Source of the DNA: Bradyrhizobium sp.
Lineage (GTDB): Bacteria; Pseudomonadota; Alphaproteobacteria; Rhizobiales; Xanthobacteraceae
DNA: 60,298 nucleotides
Direction: 5' to 3'
NCBI RefSeq assembly: GCF_019244115.1
Contig: NZ_JAFATE010000399.1
Location: 1-60,298, forward strand
Part shown: one piece after another, positions 53,282 through 60,298 of the stretch
Numbering within the stretch: the stretch's first letter is position 1
Layout: every line of letters starts with the position of its first letter
The notes under the pieces: generated by a model
The model's database searches: none
What the model saw: only the letters and a program-made list of their open reading frames with translations
What the model was told of the DNA's origin: nothing
Position numbers and translations under genes: made by a program

Positions 53282-53307
53282 TGACCTTAAGCCTAGATTT
53301 AAGGTCA
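53282..53307. promoter_or_regulatory. 9-bp inverted repeat upstream of tnpA
   Basis: TGACCTTAA (53282-53290) and TTAAGGTCA (53299-53307), exact complements with an 8-bp spacer, start 8 bp before the tnpA ATG. A likely operator of the IS66 operon or a promoter-embedded repeat. Confidence 0.55.
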
Positions 53308-53520
53308 CAACCTCAGACGGCTTGCCAAATCACACAAGGCGGCCGCCGCCGGAGCGATACGACTCTTGTGTAGCCGCTTGATGATATCGCCGTGTTCGCC
53401 AAGCGCACGCAACGGCTGCTCGTCGCGCACGGGATCAGCTGGGCTCTGAAAAAGGAAGTATATCTACAATTGGGGATAGCCAGGTCGATAACTCAAGCGT
53501 CGTCCACTAACTAGCGCATG

Positions 53521-53730
53521 CCGCTATGCTCGGACCTACCGATGATCGACACGATGATGGTCGAAGTGCCGACCCGAAGCATCCGCACGGTGTAACGGTG
53601 GCGCGATGTGCCACTTGTGCCGGTCATGGCGGCCGTCGCCAATGCGGTCGACAATGCGCCGCCAGAGCGCTTTTATGGCCTCCCAATGTCACCACCGAGC
53701 GTATTGGCTACTCTTGATCCGAAAGAATAA
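53521..53730 (+). pseudogene. Xanthine/aldehyde dehydrogenase large-subunit C-terminal remnant
   Basis: Pieces in shifting frames spell the known end of molybdopterin-binding dehydrogenase subunits: PMIDTMMVEVP, KHPHGV, then DVPLVPVMAAVANAV and RFYGLPMSPPSVLATLD. At least two frameshifts separate them. The hairpin that follows was probably the terminator of this gene. Confidence 0.5.
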
Positions 53731-53734
53731 CCAT

Positions 53735-53752
53735 CCAGCCCGAGCGGGCTGG
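53735..53752. terminator. Hairpin after the dehydrogenase remnant
   Basis: CCAGCCC-GAGC-GGGCTGG, a perfect 7-bp GC-rich stem with a 4-base loop, 5 bp after the last stop of the remnant. No T-run follows. Confidence 0.55.
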
Positions 53753-53859
53753 AACCCCTGTGGAGAGCTAATCTATAGACTAGCGTCGCAGCCTTTGAGA
53801 GGCGACATCATCGGCCGATAAAGTCTCAGAGGATAATGACTGTCTGCTGTAGAGGCTGA

Positions 53860-54603
53860 TCAGGTACCTGCCTCGACCAGATTCGGGCGCGCTGGCTCCT
53901 TCCACGCGATCAGGAGTCCGACAAAGATCATGCCGGTTACCAGCGTGCTCAGCGGAAGACCCAACATGCCCCGGCTTGCGATCAAATCTCCGACCGCGGT
54001 TCCCGCTGCCCTGACCATGGCGACCGTCAGCCAATAGAACCAAAGCGACCGCAACAGGCCGCCGCGAGCCACCACGAACAGCAATCCCAAGATCGGACTC
54101 AGCAAGATCGAGGCAGCGGCGTCGCCGAGATGCAGATTGTGCGAGCAATAGTCGCCGATCACCGTGCCCAAAGTGCCGGCAATGAACATGCTGATCCAAT
54201 AGCCGGAGTCGGCACGCAGCACGGCGGCATCGCCTTGGTCGGGCTTCCGGCTCCACAGCCATTGCCAACTCGATGCGACGGCGATGGCGAGCGACACCGC
54301 GAGCCCGGCCATCACCCAAAGCCTCGGCAGTTTCATATCGCCGCACAAAAAATCCGCAGAATTGGTGGCCGCCGTTCGGACGATAATGATCGCCGTCCAA
54401 TAGTAAGCCTGATGAACGGCCCGATCGAACCGCTCGCCCACCAGCACGATGACGAATGCAAGAGCAAGGAACGGCAGTCCATCAACATGGCCCAGCCCCA
54501 GGTTGTGGGCGAAAAAATCACCCATGTTCGCGCCAAAAATGCTGGCGAGGCAGAGCGCGGTCCAGTACCGGGGGCCCAGCGTCGGAAGGTGGATCAGCTG
54601 CAT
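53860..54603 (-). CDS. Polytopic membrane protein with internal repeat (COG4705-like)
   Basis: 247 residues, about eight TM helices built from two homologous halves. Half 1 has ANMGDFFAHNLGLG and IIIVRTAATNSADFL; half 2 has TVIGDYCSHNLHLG and VAMVRAAGTAVGDLI. The paired GD-x3-HNL-x-LG and R-x2-T/G-x2-x-D motifs in the membrane suggest a transport or cofactor path. I place it in the uncharacterised COG4705 group from memory. The ATG at 54603 is used; a GTG three codons earlier is possible. The charged repeat residues are intact in both halves. Confidence 0.75.
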   Translation of the reverse strand: MQLIHLPTLGPRYWTALCLASIFGANMGDFFAHNLGLGHVDGLPFLALAFVIVLVGERFDRAVHQAYYWTAIIIVRTAATNSADFLCGDMKLPRLWVMAGLAVSLAIAVASSWQWLWSRKPDQGDAAVLRADSGYWISMFIAGTLGTVIGDYCSHNLHLGDAAASILLSPILGLLFVVARGGLLRSLWFYWLTVAMVRAAGTAVGDLIASRGMLGLPLSTLVTGMIFVGLLIAWKEPARPNLVEAGT

Positions 54604-54855
54604 GGGGATCACTCTCTGGCGCCATGTCTAGTTGCGATCGACATCGCGTTACGGTTCAGTTCGGAGCGAATCGACGGGAATCGGCACGGAATCCGGGATT
54701 GGCCGTACGGAGACATTTCGGAAAGAACTCATGAAAACCGAAACTGGCATCAGCATGATTCCAGCAGTCAGGCATCCGGGGGGCTCGGACCGAGTATCGT
54801 CTGCCCTTCCTGAAGGGCATCTGAATATCCCGATCTAGATCAGCCCGACCAGAAG

Positions 54856-55758
54856 TCAATCCTTCAGCATGAAGCCGAGCAACGCTTCGCGCCGGCCCAT
54901 CTGCTGACAATCCTCCCTGTTGGAGGCGAAGTGCGACTTTTCTGCTTCGGAGAAGCAGCGGTAGAGCGGCTGTGTGTCGGGCTCTTGAGTGGCGAACGCA
55001 AATCCGGCGGCGCGCACGCGCTCGAAGTCCTGGGTCTCGCATACGCCCTTCTCGGTCAGAATGTGATCGGGATGCCCAGGCGATTTGCTGACGCACTCTT
55101 CGAGCGCGACTGTCTTGCGCGTCGCATCGGGCGCCGTCATCAGACAGCCGGACTGCTCGACCAGGCGATAGGTGCTCCAGTTTCCCGGCAGCGGCGCGAT
55201 GGTCGAGAGGGGATCGTGATGGGCGGCATCATACCCGTGCGCCAGCATGACACCTGAGGCTGGCTCGTCGGCTTTCCGCGAAGGCCAGACATCGACAGGC
55301 CGGAACACCAGATAGCGCTTGTCGAACCTCTCCTTCGGCTTGATGTACATGTAGGCCATCAGCCAGTGATCGCCGAGCAGGTTCAATCCGGTTTTGGCAT
55401 CGATCAGATCGTGATACGCCGTCAGCTCGTAGCCGTTGTGGCGCGACCAGTTGCCCGGCTCGGTCAGCATGAGCGGCTCGGCGAGGGCGTCGGTGAAATG
55501 GATGCGATCCTCCGACAGCGCGATGCCCAATCCGCCCCGCACCCATTTGATGCTGACCGTCTTGTCGGTCGTTAGCCAATAGCCGACGGCCAATTCGCCG
55601 ACCGGACTCGACAAGCCACCGACACCCGGTTGGTCAAAGGCACCGTTGTAAAATTTCTTCCAGTTTCCCGGCCCCGGCTGCGCTGCCGGAGCGCGGGCAA
55701 GAAACGTGTAGCCGCCATTCCAGGATTGTCCGCCATTGCGCAGGCAATAGGCGTAGTA
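54856..55758 (-). pseudogene. Secreted beta-propeller glycosidase-like gene, 3' part
   Basis: C-terminal ~300 residues of the gene whose 5' part is at 58442-59000. Reading YYAYCLRNGGQSWNGGYTFL onward directly continues KGKDEFY at 58442 when the recombinase element is removed. Blocks such as RGGLGIALSEDRIHFTDALA and DLIDAKTGLNLLGDHWLMAY look like propeller blades of GH43/sialidase-type enzymes. It cannot be translated as such: no start after the insertion. Confidence 0.8.
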
Positions 55759-55785
55759 CAACTGCGCATCAGAACACCCATCTGT

Positions 55786-57856
55786 CTATGTTGTTGAAGA
55801 GAAGAGGTTTTGCTGATTTGGATGCGATCCCGTGGGGTATCTCGGGTTCTGTCGCGCCCGTTCGGCGATAGATTGAGCAGCTGTTGTTATCAGCTCGTCG
55901 CGGGCGAAGATCCACGGGCCGTCCGATAGCGGATGGATGGCTGCGATCTCGCCGGCTTCAGCGGCGAGCCGGAGCGTCTTGGGCGCAATTTTTAGGAGCT
56001 TTGCCGCGTTGCTCAGGTTTAGCCAGGGCTCGATCCCGTCTGCAGCGGGCTTGAACACCGGGATGCGATAGTTCGAGCGCATCGAGGTGACACGCTCGCG
56101 CGTCCAGCGATGACCATTACCTGTCTTGAGGCCGTTACGGTTCAGGAGGCCGGCGATCAGATCGTCGCTGGCGATCAGCACCAGTTGGCGCACAGCTTCG
56201 ATGATGTTGGCGGAGGTGCTGTTACGCTGCCCGCGCCGGCGCTTGGGCAGGCGTATCTCGCTGTGAACGCCGCCGACCCAGTGGACGATGAGGACGATCT
56301 CGGAGGCCGCATCGTCGATATCGGCCACGACCTCATGGATGACGGTGCGCACAATGCGCTTCTTGAGGCGCGCATCCGTCGTCGGCGCATCCCAGACCGT
56401 TCTGAGGTTCGAGGCCAGAACGCCGAGCGAAGCTGGTTCAGCAATGGGGGCGGGCCTCGCCGTATCATGCATGGCGATCTTGCTCTCGACCTCCGCTGCG
56501 TGAGCGAGCGCCCTTGTTCCAGCGCGCTTCAAGCTCGCCCGCCACTAGCCGATTCGCGGGGTCAGCAGCATCGTACTGCCGGAAGGCCCGGTCGGCGGCA
56601 TAGCGCGCAGCCTCGAGGTCGCGACTGAGAGCCTCGCGCACCTGATCCCGCCGTTCCCCGGCTTCCTTAGCGGCAGCGTTTGCCGCGGCGATAGCGCCCG
56701 GACCGACGACACCAAGCAATGCCTCCTCGATTGCATCATCGACGCGCAGTCCGCCGAAGGCGATGCAGTGGGGACCGCCATTGTCCATCCAGGCGCGACT
56801 GCAGCTGTAGCGCGGGATATGGCGCTTCACGCCGGAGTACCGGAGTGTGAGCTTGCGGCCGCAGCGCTTGCACCGGATCAGACCGGCCAGCAGTGCGGCA
56901 CCATGCTTGGGCGCGCCGTGATGCCGACCGGTGGGAACGTTGCTGCTGACCATGGTGCGGATCGTCTCGAACCTCTCCCAGCTAACATACCCTTCGTGGG
57001 TATCAGGCTTCAGCGCCAACCATTCTTTCCGTGCCTTGCGGCGGATCTTCACGCTCATGCCATCGGCGCTGTATCCCGCCGCAACAGCCGTCTTACCATA
57101 GGCATAGGCGCCGCCGTAGACCGGGTTCTCAATGATCCGGTGGATGGCGGAGTAGCTCGGTCGCCGCCAGGCCGTATCGCCGTTGATCTGCTTCACCGGC
57201 AGATCGAGATTGTGTTCGTGGAGCCAGCAGAGCGCCTGTCGCGCACTACCCAGCTCCTCAACCTTGTCGAACACCAGCTTGATCGCTGCCTGGACACGCC
57301 GATCCGGATCTTTCTCATAACGGTCGCCGGCCTTCACGAAGCCGACTGGCGCCGCAACAACTAACTCGCCGCGGCGCGCTTTCTCGTAGCGGGCCGAGAG
57401 CGAGCGCTGGCGCAAGAGATCCAGTTCATACTCGTTGAGGCTGCCCTTAAGCCCGAGCAACAGGCGATCGTTACCGTGCCTCGGCGCATAGATGGTCTCC
57501 TGATCAACCAGAACGGTATCGACCACACGGCACATCTCGATGAGTTGTTGCCAATCCCGGCTGTTGCGAGCGAAGCGCGACACCTCGCGGGCGCAAACCG
57601 CACCAACCTTACCAAGGCAAACCTCCGCCACCATCCGCTCGAAGCCGGCGCGTTGGACCCCGCCGGCGGCCGAACGACCGAGATCATCATCGATCACTTC
57701 GATCTCTGACCACCCGAGCGCCGTCAGCCGATCCTGCATGGCGTACTGCAACGCGCTGCTCTCGCGATTGTGCAACACCTGATGCGCTGAGGATTGACGC
57801 ACGTAAAGAATCGCCTTGCGCGCGAGATGATGAGATCTGACTTTTTCAGAGATCAT
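55786..57856 (-). pseudogene. Serine recombinase of copy B, frameshifted
   Basis: The N-terminal 455 residues contain YVRQSS (nucleophile Ser22), [11 protein letters not shown], the Recombinase domain, and a zinc ribbon ([13 protein letters not shown]). One extra C at ~56511 shifts the frame after ELEARWNK; the next frame continues [16 protein letters not shown] to the C-terminal HTH (WLNLSNAAKLLKIAPKTLRL). GGAGG lies 7 bases before the ATG at 57856. Without the extra base it would be ~690 residues, the same as copy A. Confidence 0.88.
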
Positions 57857-58082
57857 GACCGACCTCCTTCGCGCGCGGCGTTGCCGTCGCCGCAGCGTGG
57901 TTGAGGATCAACTGGGTAATCAGACTGGTCAGGGTCGCCCGTGCTTCCGCCGGCAGCTCCAACCATGCTGGCGCGCCGATGGCGCTGTTCAACAGGCCGC
58001 TTCCGAACAGATTTATCTGCTGCTGCAATCGCGGTTTTTGATTGTGTCGGTATCTCCCTTGCATTGCCGTCTGGCGTGCCAT
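57846..58082 (-). CDS. 78-aa helper protein of copy B
   Basis: 78 residues: basic N-terminus ([20 protein letters not shown]), then [20 protein letters not shown]. Homologous in position and pattern to the 59-aa protein of copy A. GGGGAG stands ~8 bases before the ATG at 58082. The end overlaps the recombinase start by 11 bp. Intact although its neighbours are broken. Confidence 0.65.
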   Translation of the reverse strand: MARQTAMQGRYRHNQKPRLQQQINLFGSGLLNSAIGAPAWLELPAEARATLTSLITQLILNHAAATATPRAKEVGHDL

Positions 58083-58398
58083 GATTCGCTCCCCGATTCT
58101 GGTCGTGAGAGCCTTTGGATGCGCCAGAAACCAGGACAGCTGATGGCGTTCGATCCTTCAACGCCAGATCGAGAAGCGCAGAAAGCGCGGCAAGTGCATC
58201 GACGCTAACAAACGGGTGAGCTGTCAAAAGCTTGGCGTTAAGGCATGCCGTCCGATCGAACATCCATGCTGGAATCTCCAGCCAACGATCTGCTTCCGAT
58301 CCATCGCGCGTGCAGCGGAAAACGACATCATCAGCCTTGTCGACGGTCCTATGAACGCAAACTCGGCAACCAAACCAAGGATGATGCCGATAAAGAAC
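57853..58398 (-). pseudogene. YRHHPWFG protein of copy B, no usable start
   Basis: In-frame reading from 58398: LYRHHPWFGCRVCVHRTVDK, PAWMFDRTAC, VDALAALSALLDLALKD, matching [22 protein letters not shown] and [13 protein letters not shown] of the copy A protein. The codon matching the copy A GTG start is GTT, and no other start lies between it and the element border, so it is probably dead or depends on an unusual start. Confidence 0.7.
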
Positions 58399-58441
58399 CT
58401 CGAGAAAAACGGTCCTGTGGGCGTTCTCAAACGTTGTTGTA

Positions 58442-59000
58442 GAACTCGTCCTTACCCTTGATCACGGTCGGACAGCTGTCGCCGGTTCCCTTCCCGGCAG
58501 CCGGTGGATCCGTTCCGGTGATGATGGGTCCCTCGATCTTCCAGGTCAGTCCATAGTCGGACGACCTGGCGAATGTCATCGAAGCGTGCGTCTGCCCCTT
58601 GGCATAGTTGCAGGCGGTCTCGTTGTGGACCCAGCCCAGCAGTGTGTTCCCCTGAAGCTCCACATGCTGAATCCACTCGCCGCAGGACGATGGGCTGCCC
58701 TCCAGGCTTCAGCACGGTCGCCCCAGGTCCGCCCATGCTGTACGGCTCCTTGCCGTCGATGGCGAGCGTGCTGCCAAGCGCGGTAAAACCGCGATAGCGC
58801 CCGCCGGGAAGCTTGAACTCGGTGAACCAGCTGTCGGCAATCGCGCCTGGCCCGCGCGCCACGTAGGGCACACCGACGCGAACGCGTATGCCGTCCGCCG
58901 CGTCGTTGGCGCCGATCGCGGCATTTTGCGCGTGCAGCGGAACCGCGAGCAGGCCGGCAAAAGTCAGAGCTGCGAAGCTTGCGGATCTGATGCGACGCAT
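58442..59000 (-). pseudogene. Secreted beta-propeller glycosidase-like gene, 5' part
   Basis: Signal peptide (MRRIRSASFAALTFAGLLAVPLHA, ATG at 59000), then a first propeller blade (DSWFTEFKLPGGRYRGFTAL). Near 58680 one surplus base shifts the frame; the chain resumes with EWIQHVELQGNTLLGWVHNE, ARSSDYGLTWKIEGPII and DSCPTVIKGKDEFY at the border. The gene was therefore hit twice, by a frameshift and by the element. Original length ~480 residues. Likely partner of the arabinofuranosidase gene just upstream on the same strand. Confidence 0.78.
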
Positions 59001-59160
59001 TTTCGGGCCCTGCCCCGGCGACACCCTTATCTGTCTATACGAGATGGACGGCAAACGTGTGACCTTTCGCACGACGTCACAAGTTCGCAAGCTTAAGCCG
59101 TGCCGATCACGCCCGTTACTGTTCCACGAGATGAATGTTGATCGAGGCGCAAGCCCGGTC

Positions 59161-60298
59161 CTATGGCAACCAGGGCGGGCTGACCATGAAGCTTGTGTCG
59201 TCGGTCCAAAGCTCCCTGGTGTCCCAAGGATTGGTGCCGCCGCCGTCGCTCGCGATATAAAGCTTCCCGTAGTAGTGGCGAATATGTTTCGTTGGGTAAT
59301 TGAGCGAGCGGAACGAAGGTCCTTTGCCGTCCTTGCCCGGCTGCGGGCAGAATGTTGCGTCAGACCGGTTCAGAGCGGTCCCGTCGAATGGCTGCATATG
59401 CAGAGCAGAGTTCTGATGCCGTAAGAAGTCGCCCGGATTGCTTTTCGATTCGAAGGAGAGGCATGCCGAGTCGGCGAGGCCGCGGCGGACGATCCAGGTT
59501 GAGTCGCCCTTGTCCTGCTCGGCGCTGCCGGATGTGATCGGTGCAATGACGGCGGCGCCGTTCTGGTTACGGATATAGTCTCCGGTGCAGCATGGCGTGG
59601 TCGCTTGCAGCGAGATTTCCGATCCCGGTGTCAGCGTTCCAGATAGGCCGGTCGGTGCGCCATAGCCGACTGCGACAATGTCGGACTGGATCGCGTTGTC
59701 AGCGCTGTCGGTGGGAAAGCCCGAAGTCATGACGCCTTCGAAGAAGGAGCCTGCGGAGGCGTGGCTGTTGTCTCCTCCAATGCCGAGGATGATCGCGCCT
59801 TCCAGGCGCATCGGCGCATATCCGCTTGGAAGGGCGCCGGAATAGATTGTGTTGAGCCCGCCCGACCGTGCGTCGCCCCACTTCAGCGCAAACTTCGTCT
59901 GACCATCGTTCTTCAACCATGCTGATATGAAGGGTCGTGGTCCGCCGCTGATGTCAGCAGCAGGATTGCAGCTTCGTTTGTCCCAGTGGAATATTCCGTT
60001 TTCCAGGTCGGCGCCCACCCCGACCTCTGCTCCGTTGCGGCAGTTGGGCCACTCCAAGTCTCGACTGATGTTGACGGCATCCATGTGGCCTGCGCCGGTG
60101 TCATTACCGCTCGTCTCGGCGTTGCCATAGTCGAAACAGCAGCCCGAATTGAAATGGGTGCCGGAAGAAACCATGTGCATTCCTTCCGGTTGTCCCTTGA
60201 CCGCAACGCGCGATGTCCGGTTGTTGCGATAACCCATTCCAGGCGAAATCGAGACTCCATACACTTGGTGGCCGCCTGCGGTGACCGGCAACGCGTCC
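59161..60298 (-). CDS. abfB: Alpha-L-arabinofuranosidase B, GH54 plus CBM42 (5' end outside window)
   Basis: At least 376 residues, open to the right edge. The catalytic domain has the GH54 landmarks GCCFDYGNAETSGNDTGAGH, ADLENGIF, FALKWGDARSGGLNTIYSGA, and GAIILGIGGDNSHASAGSFF preceded by the conserved Glu (nucleophile position in GH54), then EGVMTSGFPTDSADNAIQSD. The last ~140 residues are an AbfB/CBM42 beta-trefoil (DYIRNQNG, DFLRHQNSALHM, KHIRHYYGKLYI, one per lobe). The enzyme removes arabinofuranosyl side chains from arabinoxylan or arabinan. GH54 is best known from fungi, so acquisition by transfer is possible. A signal peptide should lie beyond the edge. Confidence 0.93.
   Translation of the reverse strand, partial: DALPVTAGGHQVYGVSISPGMGYRNNRTSRVAVKGQPEGMHMVSSGTHFNSGCCFDYGNAETSGNDTGAGHMDAVNISRDLEWPNCRNGAEVGVGADLENGIFHWDKRSCNPAADISGGPRPFISAWLKNDGQTKFALKWGDARSGGLNTIYSGALPSGYAPMRLEGAIILGIGGDNSHASAGSFFEGVMTSGFPTDSADNAIQSDIVAVGYGAPTGLSGTLTPGSEISLQATTPCCTGDYIRNQNGAAVIAPITSGSAEQDKGDSTWIVRRGLADSACLSFESKSNPGDFLRHQNSALHMQPFDGTALNRSDATFCPQPGKDGKGPSFRSLNYPTKHIRHYYGKLYIASDGGGTNPWDTRELWTDDTSFMVSPPWLP

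Larger units (their letters stand above)
47987..53307 (-). mobile_element. IS66-family element, split by another element
   Basis: tnpA (52882-53274), tnpB (52538-52885) and tnpC are in the standard IS66 order on the minus strand, followed by a passenger gene at 47987. tnpC is cut in two by the serine-recombinase element at 48464-51041; joining 51042 to 48463 restores the frame. I could not fix the terminal inverted repeats. A CCCC-AATT motif at 47804-47818 and, inverted, at ~53467-53484 may mark wider borders. Confidence 0.8.
53308..53859. other. Stretch between IS66 and the COG4705-like gene
   Basis: 552 bp with no intact gene. It holds the dehydrogenase remnant at 53521-53730, the hairpin at 53735-53752, and an AATT-CCCC motif at ~53467-53484 that mirrors one at 47804. 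Confidence 0.55.
55759..58441 (-). mobile_element. Three-gene serine-recombinase element (copy B, decayed)
   Basis: 2.68-kb insertion in a propeller gene. Borders: GTA at 55756-55758 and at 58439-58441; the joined sequence gives E-F-Y-Y-A-Y-C in frame. Same gene plan and orientation as copy A relative to its recombinase, and again ~27 bp between the recombinase stop and the border. No target duplication beyond 3 bp and no long inverted repeats. Confidence 0.82.

Overview
The window looks like chromosome of a Bradyrhizobium-type alphaproteobacterium (Nitrobacteraceae). I infer this from the high GC, the gene style (small secreted orphan proteins, two-permease RND cluster, rhizobial IS66 type, DUF736/DUF932/MobF mobile genes) and a tRNA-Arg(CCG) used as an island site. 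No rRNA or species marker is present, so the genus is an inference.

Region 1 (1-14.9 kb) is a resistance and signalling block. It has two adaptor-permease pairs of CzcA/CusA-type RND pumps (one runs off the left edge), one NodT-type outer-membrane channel, a sensor kinase divergent from a LuxR-type response regulator, a VTT/DedA-like membrane protein and several small secreted proteins. The same TGTGA-N4-TCACA palindrome lies in front of the two-component genes and between the second pump and the channel. A different, PmrA-box-like direct repeat lies before the first pump.

Region 2 (16.2-32.7 kb) is an integrative and mobilizable element. It carries a small accessory gene with a decayed duplicate, a CxxCxGxG mini-protein, a ParA-like ATPase, a TraD/TrwB-type coupling protein, a TOTE-type primase-helicase, DUF736, DUF932, a MobF relaxase-helicase, a HigBA toxin-antitoxin pair and a frameshifted serine recombinase whose stop codon lies inside a tRNA-Arg 3' repeat. 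No mating-pair (type IV secretion channel) genes are present, so it would need a helper.

Region 3 (33-46.4 kb), between two tRNA-Arg repeats, is a glycan-related island. A membrane-bound winged-helix regulator with six calcium-loop repeats precedes a secreted beta-helix protein, an esterase and a tandem family of five paralogous secreted MDEP proteins (the fifth is broken). An uncharacterised two-gene unit follows, next to a tRNA-Arg(CCG) that lacks two bases in its T arm.

Region 4 (46.5-60.3 kb) is a scrapheap of mobile DNA. An IS66 element is split by a 2.6-kb serine-recombinase element with three genes (short YRWHPYFG protein, 59-aa protein, 690-aa recombinase with a C-terminal HTH). A second, decayed element with the same architecture splits a secreted beta-propeller glycosidase-like gene at 55.76-58.44 kb. 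Both insertion points can be read to a 3-4 bp core because both host genes rejoin in frame. The window ends in a GH54-type alpha-L-arabinofuranosidase, so regions 3 and 4 together suggest breakdown of an arabinose-containing polymer.
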